DNA of 64,000 bases from CALZFJ01 sp964459845 (lineage in GTDB: Bacteria; Bacteroidota; Bacteroidia; Bacteroidales; Muribaculaceae): the NCBI GenBank assembly GCA_964459845.1, contig CAYWOC010000003.1, positions 62,001-126,000 of the forward strand, written 5' to 3'. A program made the position numbers and the translations under genes. The notes beneath the pieces were generated by a model, which worked only from the letters and a program-made list of their open reading frames with translations, searched no databases and had not been told where the DNA came from. Of the stretch, positions 8,144 to 17,673 are shown one piece after another (the first letter of the stretch is position 1; each line of letters begins with the position of its first letter).

Positions 8144-8238
8144 GGAGGCGACGCATTCTTGCGTCGCTACTACAGCAACCACCAATTCCCCCTCTGCTGC
8201 CAAGCCGTCTTCCGGCTACGCAAGAATGCGTAGCCTCC
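8144..8238. repeat. Paired REP/BIME-like palindromic element
   Basis: Two hairpins face each other: GCGACGCA-TTCT-TGCGTCGC (8148-8167, perfect 8-bp stem) and GGCTACGCA-AGAA-TGCGTAGCC (8214-8235, perfect 9-bp stem). The whole arms 8144-8167 and 8214-8238 are also inverted copies of one another with two differences (GGAGGC-g/t-ACGCATTCTTGCGT-c/a-GC). Paired palindromes of this kind, in the space between a stop codon and the next gene, are the hallmark of bacterial REP/BIME repeats. It may also protect or end the GH3 transcript. Confidence 0.7.
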
Positions 8239-8246
8239 TAATGGAA

Positions 8247-10469
8247 CTACTTATATTTTTCGGTTCTTGAATCGCTTATTATGCCTTTCCAGTTAAGTCC
8301 GAATGCGAAGTCATACACATTTCCGTCAGCATCGCAATATGGACGTATGTCGCGCGGGCGGTCTTCGCAATGCTCCTCCACAGCTTTCATGTCGGCTGGA
8401 AGCTGGAACGGGAGCAGTGCCGACGGCTCAAACTTACCCGAGACAATATCCATACATGCCTGCGACTGCACGTCGAATCCCACAAGAATAGCATCGGCAT
8501 AAGGCTCTATCTCGCTCATAACTGCCGGATTCAGCATATTTATCACCACAATAAGAGGCTTGTCGCCGCCTATTGCCTTGCGAGTGTTCTGCACAAGCTC
8601 CATATCACACTTATTGATGGTGTGGGCAGTCTTGCCACGATAACTGCGATCGGTGAAATCCTCGAAAGGATCGCCGCCGGCAATGCTATGCTCACGCGCA
8701 TCCACAGCAGTATAGTCGCTGTATTGCAGACTTATAGGGATGTATCCATTTCCGCCACGCTTCACATCCTCGGCATCATACCCCATAAGATAGCTGTGAG
8801 GAGATTCTATGAACACCACTGCGGCATCAGCCTCAGCGGCATCGTCGGTATTGCTGAAATACTTGTCGAGAATATGCTTAGGCACTGGATCGTAGATGCG
8901 CTCCGGGATAATCTGCCGCCAGTAATTAGGGCCTTCGGGCGAACGGCGCTGCGGGATGAAGAGCTTGGTGTCGCTGTTCAGAGGCAGCGTATTGTTGTGG
9001 TTCTTTACCATCACTATACTCTTCAACTGCTGAACATATCCCATCTGCATAAATTCAGGACAACCCACAGTCGCTTCAGCCTCATCGACATCAATATATG
9101 GATTTTCAAACAACCCGGTACGGAATATATTGAGCAGCAACCTGTATGCCGACAGCTCGAAACGACGACGCATCCACTCCTCGCCATGTTCTTTCACGCC
9201 CATTTGATAAGCCTCAAGCACCGGCTCAATTTTGTCGTTGCCTCCAAACTGATCCACGCCAGCCATAAGAGCCTTATAATGACGCTCAGCCTCGGTCATG
9301 CGCTCTACACCCCACGGCTTGCCCGAATGAGTGCCAGGATGCACCTCATCGTGCGTAATAAGCCAGTCGGTACAGACCACTCCGTCAAAGCCAGCCTGCT
9401 CGCGTAGTTGGTGAGTGAGGATTTCATAGTTGAATCCGTTTCCCACATTCTCATCGGTCTGGTCGAAAGATATGGTATAGTAAGGCATTATGGCAGAGCA
9501 AGATCTTGTTTTGCCATTAAGATTGAACGCTCCGTGCAAGAATGGTATTTTATGCTGCTCGTAGCATCCGCCCGGATACACGGCAAATTTGCCGTTCCCA
9601 TAGTGCGCATCTCTGCCACCTTCTCCACTGCCACCGCCGGGCCAGTGCTTTGCCATTGTATTCACGCTTCTTTCGCTCCAATCGCCACGGTCGGGCGACT
9701 GGAATCCGTCGGCATAAGCACGCGTCATGTCGGCAACGAGCTTCGGGTCACAACCGAATGTGCTGCCGAAACGATACCATCGAGGGTCGGTGCCAAGGTC
9801 GGCTTGCGGCGACAAAGCTGTAGTGATGCCGAGCAGCCTGTACTCACGCGCTGCAATGCGCCCAAACTTCTCTACCTCTTCAGGCGAAAAAGTGGATGCC
9901 AAACCAAGCATATTGCTCCACAATGATATTTTGCCTCCGCAGCCAGCCGCAAATTCAGCATCGGCAGTAGCATAATGCCGTGGATCAGAAGAATTATTGG
10001 CTGGAATGCCGTGTGTACGTCCCTCCACGAGAGCTTGCACGTTGTTGCTCCATCGTGCCGCAGTGCCTGGGCTTTCCACTTTCGACACAAGCACATGGCG
10101 GACGTTATCTTTGGTCAAGAATTCTTTTTGAAGGTCGCTCAAGTCGTAAGCCTTTTTGCCACTTTCGGCAAATGGCTTGCCATCGTAGGTGTCGTTTGGC
10201 ATTGGAAGCCAGTTCTGTGGGCTATAGAGCATTAGCCCGGCAATCTCCCTGATGCTAAGACGTGAAGCCAAATCATGCGCACGCTCTTCGGCACTCAGCC
10301 GCCAGTCTTCGTAAGGGAGCAGTTTACCGTCGCCGAGGAAATCCTTGAATGGCAGTCCATCCACTGTTATTATTTTGATGCCTGAATTTGGCGAATATCC
10401 GAGTTTTACTTTTCCATCGATTTTCACAAGGGTATATACGCCCTTGTCTTCAGCAGTTATCGTTTTCAT
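8247..10469 (-). CDS. Glycoside hydrolase family 3 protein (beta-glucosidase-like)
   Basis: 740 residues from the ATG at 10469; a longer in-frame start at 10526 lies upstream of the promoter and is rejected. The N-terminal TIM-barrel domain carries the GH3 pattern AKHWPGGG (matching the KHFPG motif) and the nucleophile loop GFDGVVCTDW, where Asp368 is the expected catalytic nucleophile. The C-terminal alpha/beta-sandwich domain includes SIVMVKNHNNTLPLN and ends near YDFAFGLNW. No signal peptide is visible, so it acts in the cytoplasm or leaves by another route. The natural substrate is probably a beta-linked gluco- or xylo-oligosaccharide but cannot be fixed from sequence. It has its own promoter and appears monocistronic. 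Confidence 0.88.
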   Translation of the reverse strand: MKTITAEDKGVYTLVKIDGKVKLGYSPNSGIKIITVDGLPFKDFLGDGKLLPYEDWRLSAEERAHDLASRLSIREIAGLMLYSPQNWLPMPNDTYDGKPFAESGKKAYDLSDLQKEFLTKDNVRHVLVSKVESPGTAARWSNNVQALVEGRTHGIPANNSSDPRHYATADAEFAAGCGGKISLWSNMLGLASTFSPEEVEKFGRIAAREYRLLGITTALSPQADLGTDPRWYRFGSTFGCDPKLVADMTRAYADGFQSPDRGDWSERSVNTMAKHWPGGGSGEGGRDAHYGNGKFAVYPGGCYEQHKIPFLHGAFNLNGKTRSCSAIMPYYTISFDQTDENVGNGFNYEILTHQLREQAGFDGVVCTDWLITHDEVHPGTHSGKPWGVERMTEAERHYKALMAGVDQFGGNDKIEPVLEAYQMGVKEHGEEWMRRRFELSAYRLLLNIFRTGLFENPYIDVDEAEATVGCPEFMQMGYVQQLKSIVMVKNHNNTLPLNSDTKLFIPQRRSPEGPNYWRQIIPERIYDPVPKHILDKYFSNTDDAAEADAAVVFIESPHSYLMGYDAEDVKRGGNGYIPISLQYSDYTAVDAREHSIAGGDPFEDFTDRSYRGKTAHTINKCDMELVQNTRKAIGGDKPLIVVINMLNPAVMSEIEPYADAILVGFDVQSQACMDIVSGKFEPSALLPFQLPADMKAVEEHCEDRPRDIRPYCDADGNVYDFAFGLNWKGIISDSRTEKYK

Positions 10470-10505
10470 TAGATTTTGATTTTCTGTGTATTCTTTATTT
10501 TCGTG

Positions 10506-10537
10506 CAAATATAGCGACAAATTCACTCACGCACAAA
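10506..10537 (-). promoter_or_regulatory. Promoter of the GH3 gene (TTTG-N20-TATATTTG)
   Basis: On the minus strand TTTG (10534-10537) and TATATTTG (10506-10513) are separated by 20 bases, an excellent match to the Bacteroidetes housekeeping promoter. Transcription would begin near 10499, about 30 bases before the ATG at 10469, which settles the start choice. Confidence 0.7.
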
Positions 10538-10663
10538 CGAATTACTTACAATTCAGTTCAAGTAGCGCAGCCATCAGAATTTTAGAATCGTCCTCCTTTC
10601 AGTAAGCACCAATATCATAACCCATTATCAGGCTTTGCAATGTGAATGAACTTATTCTTAGCA

Positions 10664-11749
10664 TCAATGTCCTATTATGTATCGGCTGAACGGCAGCGCC
10701 TTGATGACTCTCGTTAATACATAGCAGACTGCGAAGCACGCCAAAGCACACAGCGCATCAAGCAGCAGCGGATGAATCATGCAAACATCTTCCACGCCAC
10801 ATAACAACCGCCACACCACTTGGCGATACACAAGCATGTGGCACAGATAGATGCCGAATGAACAGATGCTTATACTTGTTATGACAGTGCGGAAAAGCGA
10901 CTTGTCATTGTTGCCATGAGCAAAGCGTTTCGAAAGGAGCTGCAAGACCGAAAACGCCACAATACCTGCGACCATTGTGTTAATGCCTAAATCGTGGGTT
11001 ATGGCAGCGAGCTGGTCGCTTGGATTTGGCATATAATATGCAGCCTGATACGTCAGCACAAACAGCGGCAATCCTATGCAAATCACAGCAATGGCAAAAA
11101 TGCTCTTGAAAATATTTGCACAACTGAATATGGGCGGCTCATATCGGTGCAGATAATAGCCCAAGATTATATAACCGAGATAGTTGCACGTCGAAGCAAG
11201 CATAGTGTGGTGGAATTCCACCGTATAGAACACGCCACTTATGAATGGGGTAATCCCCGACAATAGCCACAACGCAAGATAATATTCAATCCATCGACGG
11301 CTCATAGCCTCAATACATCTCGACACAAGAGGCATAACCATATAAAGCCCTACCATAGCATACACAAACCATAGCGACCCTTCAACCGGGGTGAATGGCA
11401 CCGACAGCAGCACGCGCTTTATCCCATCCTTCGAAGGGTTGTCGAAAATCAGCATCTCGATAAAATAGACCACGCTCCACATCGCAAGCGGAATCAGCAC
11501 CGCACGAAGCCTATGCTTGATGAACTGGCGAGGCTCGCGGTTTATCGGGAGCAGCAAGGCTCCGCTAATCATAAAAAAGAGTTTACTGCTTATGCTGAAT
11601 GTCAGCGCATATACGAAGAAACTTGTCGAGCCAATCAACTCATCATAGTTCCAAACAGAAGCGTGCATCATAATCACAAACAAGCACGCCACAACCCTAA
11701 TGAAGTCGAGATAGAAAATACGCTCCCGGTGTGCGTCGCCAGTTTGCAT
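10664..11749 (-). CDS. Acyltransferase 3 family integral membrane protein (OafA/YrhL-like)
   Basis: 361 residues with about ten hydrophobic helices. The N-terminus RIFYLDFIRVVACLFVIMMH contains the conserved Arg and His of acyltransferase 3 proteins (the R...H pair), followed by SGALLLP. Family members move acetyl or other acyl groups onto surface glycans, O-antigen, peptidoglycan or lipids at the inner membrane. It begins 10 bases after ispF and is probably in the porV-ispF operon. A role in decorating the surface polysaccharide used as a T9SS anchor is conceivable but is inference only. The last part, about 20 residues, is basic and cytoplasmic. Confidence 0.85.
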   Translation of the reverse strand: MQTGDAHRERIFYLDFIRVVACLFVIMMHASVWNYDELIGSTSFFVYALTFSISSKLFFMISGALLLPINREPRQFIKHRLRAVLIPLAMWSVVYFIEMLIFDNPSKDGIKRVLLSVPFTPVEGSLWFVYAMVGLYMVMPLVSRCIEAMSRRWIEYYLALWLLSGITPFISGVFYTVEFHHTMLASTCNYLGYIILGYYLHRYEPPIFSCANIFKSIFAIAVICIGLPLFVLTYQAAYYMPNPSDQLAAITHDLGINTMVAGIVAFSVLQLLSKRFAHGNNDKSLFRTVITSISICSFGIYLCHMLVYRQVVWRLLCGVEDVCMIHPLLLDALCALACFAVCYVLTRVIKALPFSRYIIGH

Positions 11750-11759
11750 AGCTGCACTT

Positions 11760-12233
11760 TTATTTTGAAATCAACACTGTGGCATAGGCTGCTATGCCTT
11801 CTCCTCGACCTGTATAGCCCAATTTCTCGGTAGTAGTGGCTTTGATCGAAACTTGGTCGATGTCACAGCCAAGACAAGCCGCTATAGCTTCTTGCATAGC
11901 AGGAATGTGCGGATTGAGTTTCGGCTGCTCGGCACATATCGTGATGTCGGCATTGCCGAAAGTGTAACCCTTCTCATTCACAAGGCGAATGGTTTCGGCG
12001 AGCAGCTTTTTGCTGTCGATGCCTTTATATCGCGGGTCAGTGTCAGGGAAATGATAACCTATATCACGCAGACACGCCGCACCGAGCAGAGCATCGCACA
12101 ATGCGTGCAAAACCACATCGGCATCACTGTGACCGAGGAGACCAAGATTGTGATTAATCTTTATTCCGCCCATCCATAGCTCACGTCCTTCCACAAGTCG
12201 GTGAACATCAAATCCCATACCTATTCTGAACAT
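11760..12233 (-). CDS. ispF: 2-C-methyl-D-erythritol 2,4-cyclodiphosphate synthase
   Basis: 157 residues, the normal length. The metal-binding motif GFDVHRL (Asp and His near residues 8-10), the loop GLLGHSDADVVLHALCDALLGA and the substrate-binding end KATTTEKLGYTGRGEGI are all present. It catalyses cyclisation of CDP-methylerythritol phosphate in the MEP pathway of isoprenoid synthesis. It lies between porV (50 bases upstream) and the acyltransferase (10 bases downstream) on the same strand. Confidence 0.97.
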   Translation of the reverse strand: MFRIGMGFDVHRLVEGRELWMGGIKINHNLGLLGHSDADVVLHALCDALLGAACLRDIGYHFPDTDPRYKGIDSKKLLAETIRLVNEKGYTFGNADITICAEQPKLNPHIPAMQEAIAACLGCDIDQVSIKATTTEKLGYTGRGEGIAAYATVLISK

Positions 12234-12282
12234 ATCGCTTATGCTTATTTTTCTGTCGTGTTATATTATGCGTTAGTTATTA

Positions 12283-13482
12283 TCATTTTTTTCCGCCAAG
12301 CAGGTCGCGCAATCCGTCCATATCAAATGAAAGCGTGAAACGCAACGTCTGGTCAAGCGGGCTGCTCTGAGCTGTGGCTATCATATATGCCGCATCGAGC
12401 TTGATGACGTTCAGCGAGAAGCCGGCTCCAAGTCCGAAATACTGGCGGTTGCCCTTAAATGCACTTTCGTGGTAATATCCGGCACGCAGGAAGAATTGAT
12501 GATTATAGTTGTATTCGGCACCTACTGAATAGTTGATTTCACGAAGCTCCTCCTTGAATCCGCCAGAAGCATCTGAGAACGACTTGAATATACCAGTAAT
12601 AGGCGACATATCTTTCCAATTCTGAAGCGCTTCTTCATAGGAACGCTGGTCTTCATAGTCAGCTTGTCGAGGCTTAGACGGAACGAGCAACTTATTCAAG
12701 TCGAGCGACAGCGACAAGTTGTGATAATCTGCCACCGGAAATGTGAATGTGGTGCCGAGCTTCAAATTGGTAGGCAAGAAAGCCGGGTCATTGCCTCCGT
12801 TGTATGAAACCTTGGAACCGATGTTAGATATATTCCATCCAAATGACCACTGGCACTCGTTTCTGCCTATAACAGGATAAGTGTTCAAGAAGCCAGATAT
12901 GTCGGCTGCAAATGCCGAAGCTCCTTTTGTGGTTTCGCTCGAAGATGCGTCGCTGAAACCGAGGTTGGAATATATGTAGCGCAAAGCCACACCCATCGAG
13001 AAACTTTCCGACAACTTGCGTGAATATCCCAAGTCAAACGACATTTCGTAGGGGTTGATTGACGAAGTGACATTGCCCTGACCGTCGGTAAGATTCACCT
13101 CGCCAAGAGAGAAGTAGCGCAGCGATGCACTCACCGCCTGATTGTCGCCGCTGCCGATTTTCCAGTAACCCGCAGCGTTGAGCAGTGCAATGTCATTTAC
13201 AAGCTTGCGCAACCAAGGGGTGTATGACAACGATATGCCAGCTTGGCTGTAAGCGAATGCATACTTCGACGGATTCCAGTATTGAGAGTTCTCATCGGGG
13301 TCGGTAGCCGCACCTATATCACCCATCGACGCTCCACGCGCATCGGGGGCTATGCTTAGCGATGTCACGCCAGTAGTTATAGGGTTAAATTCATTTTTTT
13401 GTGTGTTATCGGCCGCGAATGCCGAAATAGAGCCGCTAACCAATAGCGTACCGAGAAGAATATAGTTGAAAATGCGTCTCAT
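12283..13482 (-). CDS. porV: T9SS outer-membrane shuttle protein PorV (LptO)
   Basis: 399 residues; the ATG at 13482 is preferred to the TTG one codon upstream. The signal peptide ends near SAFAAD. The mature start, ITTGVTSLSIAPDARGASMGDIGAATDPDENSQYWNPSKYAF, is typical for PorV (conserved 'PDARGA.MGD.G.A..PD..s.hWNPaK'). The rest is a 14-strand FadL-type barrel ending with LRFTLSFDMDGLRDLLGGKK. PorV collects cargo from the translocon and presents it to PorU. It lies downstream of porU, the usual partner order, but here a strong hairpin separates the two genes, so porV may have its own transcript or a reduced share of the porU message. Confidence 0.93.
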   Translation of the reverse strand: MRRIFNYILLGTLLVSGSISAFAADNTQKNEFNPITTGVTSLSIAPDARGASMGDIGAATDPDENSQYWNPSKYAFAYSQAGISLSYTPWLRKLVNDIALLNAAGYWKIGSGDNQAVSASLRYFSLGEVNLTDGQGNVTSSINPYEMSFDLGYSRKLSESFSMGVALRYIYSNLGFSDASSSETTKGASAFAADISGFLNTYPVIGRNECQWSFGWNISNIGSKVSYNGGNDPAFLPTNLKLGTTFTFPVADYHNLSLSLDLNKLLVPSKPRQADYEDQRSYEEALQNWKDMSPITGIFKSFSDASGGFKEELREINYSVGAEYNYNHQFFLRAGYYHESAFKGNRQYFGLGAGFSLNVIKLDAAYMIATAQSSPLDQTLRFTLSFDMDGLRDLLGGKK

Positions 13483-13561
13483 CAAATCTAAAAATTATAT
13501 TACTATATTTTTTATAACTGCAAACACCGCATTTTATTGTGATAAAGCCAAGAAAAAAGCC

Positions 13562-13610
13562 CAATGCAATCGTCCGAAGCCAAATGATGATGCTTCGGAC
13601 GATTGCATTG
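13562..13610. terminator. 19-bp perfect hairpin between porU and porV
   Basis: CAATGCAATCGTCCGAAGC (13562-13580) is exactly complementary to 13592-13610, with an 11-base loop. On the minus strand the hairpin is followed by GGCTTTTTTCTTGG, so it can end or attenuate transcription coming from porU. On the plus strand it is followed by TTTTATTATT. Confidence 0.75.
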
Positions 13611-13642
13611 TTTTATTATTACTATTAATCTTGTGGTGACTG

Positions 13643-16600
13643 TTATTTATCGCCAAGAACTATTAGACGCTGCATAGGTGTGCTTGCACGCTGATTGCCG
13701 CACAACACTGCGCCATAATAGCGATACAAGCCCGGGCTGACGCGTCTTCCGTCGGTTCCCACAAGATTCCACTCATATGGGAAGGAGCTTGTAGTAGTTT
13801 GCCACACGACTTCCCCATTGCCATTCAACACATAAATAGCAGCACTCGGCTCTTGCGAAAATTTATGCGTCAGCTCAAATACCGCCGAGCTGCACACATC
13901 TTTGTCTGCCACATCAAGCGACGCTTCAGATGAGGCTTCCTGCACAAAAAAGTCGATGCTGCGCGATGACTGATTGCCGGCAAGGTCGCTCACATAGAGC
14001 GTCAAGCTGTGTTTGCCGCAGCTCAGCTCATTCAGCACCATATCTATTGTAGCCTTTTTCCCTGAATCGCTAAGATTCAGAATGTTGCGTACATCGCTAT
14101 AAGATGTGCTTCCGCCATCAAGTATCAACTTGATATTCTTGCCGATGGCAAGCGTCTGCGTGCAGATGCCCAAATCGTCGGCAATGTCAATGTGCAACAC
14201 CGGATTTGGAAGCACAGCGTCGCCATTTGTGAATGAAGGCGTATTGAGGTACATCTCATTGATTGCAGGAGCTTGCGTGTCGGTTATCATCCTGTTTTTG
14301 TCGAATGACGCAATCTTAACATTCTCAGAATAGCCATCCACGGTATAGCGACTGTCGTCGCGGTTGGCATAAACCGAAATTGCTCCCGTCTCATCTTGGG
14401 CAAGACAATTTTCGGGTACAAGTAGCTCAACAGAATATTCACCGTTCACTACCTTTCCATTCGCCTTATTAAGCGTCTCCCGCCCCAAATACAGGTCGCG
14501 TGCAGGGTCGTATAACGTAACTCTTTTGTAAAAGCAGTCTTTGTCGAGCAACGTCACCACCACGTCACCATTGAAGGTGCGGTCAATATTTCCGCTGGCA
14601 TCGTTCACAGTTCCTGTAACAGTGACTTTTGTCATAGGATATATGGTAGCAACCGAGCCGCCTGTCACGATGGTTCCATTGACTGCAGTCACAGTGGCAT
14701 AATCGTGCGGATAATTAAGTTTCATCGCAGGGTCGCCAAAGAGCTGGAAATTCAGCTTATTGCTGTTGCCACTGCTGCCGAAAGCCTTCATCGACTGGCA
14801 GAACGCCTCGCCTATGGTATTTTGCTCACCGTTCTCTTTCGGGGTGAACAGAGCCTTTACGAGAGCCGTGTTGAGGACATCGTTGTCCGACACATATACG
14901 GCTCTCGACGCAGCCATGCCTGCAATCATGCCGCCCCCCGATGTGTGAAACATCTCTTCGGCTATGCCACGCACATCACTGTCGAATCGCGCCACGTCGC
15001 ACGATGCGAATGAGCAGAACGGCAGATGCTTATAGGTTACATTCTTGGCATCTTCCACACGCCACAGTTCGGTGAGCTTGGTGAGATTTTTCGGGCCTCC
15101 ATGACCGATATATGCCATCACGAGTTGGCCTCGTTTCAACTCACTCGTCAGCTTCCGGCGTGCATCTATGGCAAACCCTTGCTGATTGGTGGGATAAGCC
15201 TCATTGTATATCTTGTTGAATATAGGCATTGTGCAACTTCCGGTCTTGATGGAACTTGCCAAGCCTTCGGTCTGATACATGTGAATGTCGTTGTCGCCTT
15301 GGTCGGCAACGAGCAGCACATTGTTGCGCCAATCGCTACTGAAATCATCATCTGCCACATAACCGAGCAATTTATCCACAGCACTTGTGGCTTCATCGAC
15401 CGTCTTTACTGGGAATCGCCCCACCGCTATCGAAATGGGAGCCGACGACAGAGTATATCCGTTCCCATCGGCAAGCATACCGAAAAAGTTGTCGCAGGTG
15501 TAGGAGTGCGTCTCGTCGTTGCTTATGGTGGATTGATATGTCAGGAGCAAGTTTTCGCTCTTGTTGCCTATAAGCCTGCGGTTGTCATATGAGCCGCCCC
15601 CGAACAGAAGCAGATATTTAATTTTTGCTGGATTGCGCAAATACAGCATCTTCATGAAAGCGCGGATAGCCATGGCATCGGGCGCACCCGACGAGAACTC
15701 GTTAAAGATGTGCTGCTGTTCCACCACCGCCACATCCATATTGTCCATCGACTTGTGCATATCAGCTATGCGCTGAGCCTGATCCTTGATACCTTTTGCT
15801 GTGATTATGACCATATCCGGCACATCCATGCCATGGAGGTCTTGGCAATCAACATTCACAGCCGATGCCACTTTGCGCAGCGTCCGCGACGGATCAAATA
15901 CTACAAATTCCTGCACAACAGATGCCGCCATCTCACTTGGTGCTATGCGGCAAGTGCTGCCGCTGAGCGTTGGCACATATTGCACAGGGAGTTCTGGATT
16001 TGTGACATCCCACACCAGAGACGATGCCGTGGCTCCCGATACGGTGATGCGGTCGTCGGCTTGGCGCGCAAGCACTAACATATTCAACTGGGCAGAATCT
16101 GCCGCAAGAACATTGTTCTGCTTATATGTCAATGTGAAATAGTCGAGTTTTGCTATGGTTGTCGTGCCGCTGCACGCAAGCGCAAGCGAGAGCCTCAAGT
16201 TCCCATTCTTCACATCCACAGGAGTTGCAGTGCCACGACCCACGGTAGAGTTGTAATAGACATATTCGCTTGTCGATTTATTGATTTGATTGGTGTTGGC
16301 ATTGAATTTCACATCAGCGGAGTTCAGCGAGACTGAAAGCACAGCTTTCTCTGAGACCTTCGCCGCCACACTTGCATATATGTCGATTTTGCTGTTCTCA
16401 ACGAGATTGTCGAGCTTGAAGTCAAAGCTCAATTTATTGCTCGAATCAAAATCTTCTCCAAGGATTGTTTTGCCGGAAGAACCGGGGCTGCACAACTCAC
16501 GCTCATGATGATAATAATTGTAGCTTGTAGCCACATCGCTTGTGGCTGAAGCCGACTGCTTTCCCTCTACCGCCGGCATTGCAGCATACGCCTCATCATC

Positions 16601-17035
16601 GGTGATAAAATAGTAAGACGACCGTGAATAGCTGTTGGGGGTAAGTCTGACATACGGCTCGGCGAGAGAACTGATATAGCTTTTTTGATAAGGCCCCACG
16701 CCATAGAAGCACAGCTTGCCATTGGTGTACAATGCCGGAATCTGCTGAATGTCATCGGCAGAAAGAGACTCAAGCGATTCGGTCATCATTATGCCGCCAT
16801 GCCCAAACACTTTCACCTTCGACGGCTTGCCGAAACCGAGCGTCTGAAGCTCGGCATCGGTCAGCTCATACACGCCATCTACTGGCACTTCGAGCCTCGC
16901 CCAGTGACCTGTGGCAAGTTTTGATTTAGTGGCAAAATGGCTTGCGTCTAAGGCCGACACCTCAAGCGAGGCGCAGATGATGACAGCAGTGGCGCAAACG
17001 ATGCGCCCGATGAATGGTTGAAATGTTTTTTTCAT
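13643..17035 (-). CDS. porU: T9SS C-terminal signal peptidase / sortase PorU
   Basis: 1130 residues, the expected length for PorU. The signal peptide covers about residues 1-28. A gingipain-like C25 peptidase domain spans roughly 400-760. The catalytic His645 lies in MAYIGHGGP and the catalytic Cys679 in CSFASCDVARFDSDVRG, both intact. The Ig-like and barrel-associated C-terminal parts follow. The end, YVLNGNGEVVWQT...GLYRYYGAV, resembles a sorting domain, as PorU itself has. PorU removes the C-terminal signal of cargo at the outer surface and joins the cargo to anionic LPS. It begins 35 bases after the FAH-family gene, so it is co-transcribed with it and rex. Confidence 0.93.
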   Translation of the reverse strand: MKKTFQPFIGRIVCATAVIICASLEVSALDASHFATKSKLATGHWARLEVPVDGVYELTDAELQTLGFGKPSKVKVFGHGGIMMTESLESLSADDIQQIPALYTNGKLCFYGVGPYQKSYISSLAEPYVRLTPNSYSRSSYYFITDDEAYAAMPAVEGKQSASATSDVATSYNYYHHERELCSPGSSGKTILGEDFDSSNKLSFDFKLDNLVENSKIDIYASVAAKVSEKAVLSVSLNSADVKFNANTNQINKSTSEYVYYNSTVGRGTATPVDVKNGNLRLSLALACSGTTTIAKLDYFTLTYKQNNVLAADSAQLNMLVLARQADDRITVSGATASSLVWDVTNPELPVQYVPTLSGSTCRIAPSEMAASVVQEFVVFDPSRTLRKVASAVNVDCQDLHGMDVPDMVIITAKGIKDQAQRIADMHKSMDNMDVAVVEQQHIFNEFSSGAPDAMAIRAFMKMLYLRNPAKIKYLLLFGGGSYDNRRLIGNKSENLLLTYQSTISNDETHSYTCDNFFGMLADGNGYTLSSAPISIAVGRFPVKTVDEATSAVDKLLGYVADDDFSSDWRNNVLLVADQGDNDIHMYQTEGLASSIKTGSCTMPIFNKIYNEAYPTNQQGFAIDARRKLTSELKRGQLVMAYIGHGGPKNLTKLTELWRVEDAKNVTYKHLPFCSFASCDVARFDSDVRGIAEEMFHTSGGGMIAGMAASRAVYVSDNDVLNTALVKALFTPKENGEQNTIGEAFCQSMKAFGSSGNSNKLNFQLFGDPAMKLNYPHDYATVTAVNGTIVTGGSVATIYPMTKVTVTGTVNDASGNIDRTFNGDVVVTLLDKDCFYKRVTLYDPARDLYLGRETLNKANGKVVNGEYSVELLVPENCLAQDETGAISVYANRDDSRYTVDGYSENVKIASFDKNRMITDTQAPAINEMYLNTPSFTNGDAVLPNPVLHIDIADDLGICTQTLAIGKNIKLILDGGSTSYSDVRNILNLSDSGKKATIDMVLNELSCGKHSLTLYVSDLAGNQSSRSIDFFVQEASSEASLDVADKDVCSSAVFELTHKFSQEPSAAIYVLNGNGEVVWQTTTSSFPYEWNLVGTDGRRVSPGLYRYYGAVLCGNQRASTPMQRLIVLGDK

Positions 17036-17070
17036 GTGTGAGTTGCGTGTGCATAGATATGAAAAACTGT

Positions 17071-17673
17071 TTATTTCACCTTGAAGTGAAGCACTTCGTT
17101 ACCGTTGAGAGTTGCGCTCAACACGGTATCGATTTTCATCGTGTGGCAAGGCTCAGGGTCGCAAGCGAATATTATGTCGCCAATTTTTAATGTAAAATAG
17201 CGACTTATATATTCTATCAGCGTATCGATGTCGGTCATAAGCTGGCTCGAAGAGCCTTTCATCACCGAGACACCATCCACCATGAAATCGAAATCGGCTG
17301 AATTGCCTATTTCCGCAATTGGCACAAAGTCGCCGAGGATTGCCGCACCGTCAAATGCATCGGCAAGCGAGCCTGCATCGTCATCTGCAAACTGCTCCTT
17401 CATTCCGCAAGCCTTTACGGCAATGCCTATCGTCACCGCATCATAGTAGCGGCCGGCAAATTTCTTGGCGATATTTTTGCCAAGGCGGTTCACACGAAAT
17501 ACTATCGACGGACTGCACTTGAAACTCTCGGCGAAATCTGGCAGGAAAAATGGTTTTCCGTCTTTTAGTAGAGCCGAGTCTGACATCAAAAATACGGTTG
17601 GATTCTTCGCCAGTACTGGCGGCTCCGGCTCTGACGATATATTGTAATTGTTCTTAATTCCTATTACTTTCAT
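17071..17673 (-). CDS. Fumarylacetoacetate hydrolase-family protein
   Basis: 200 residues with the FAH fold. It contains FRVNRLGKNI, YDAVTIGIAVKACGMKEQF, GDFVPIAEIG...DFMVDGV and the late IDTLIEYISRYFTLKIGDIIFACDP, which correspond to the metal- and substrate-binding elements of the family. Members act as hydrolases or decarboxylases (acylpyruvase or oxaloacetate type); the substrate is undetermined. It overlaps the rex stop codon (ATGA) and precedes porU by 35 bases, so all three are one transcript. A possible role in clearing enol-oxaloacetate or related metabolites fits with Rex, but this is inference. Confidence 0.85.
   Translation of the reverse strand: MKVIGIKNNYNISSEPEPPVLAKNPTVFLMSDSALLKDGKPFFLPDFAESFKCSPSIVFRVNRLGKNIAKKFAGRYYDAVTIGIAVKACGMKEQFADDDAGSLADAFDGAAILGDFVPIAEIGNSADFDFMVDGVSVMKGSSSQLMTDIDTLIEYISRYFTLKIGDIIFACDPEPCHTMKIDTVLSATLNGNEVLHFKVK

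Noticed and set aside
8370..9407. Long plus-strand open frame of 345 codons
   Set aside because: Antisense to the GH3 gene, whose motifs are complete; the frame is a by-product of its codon use.
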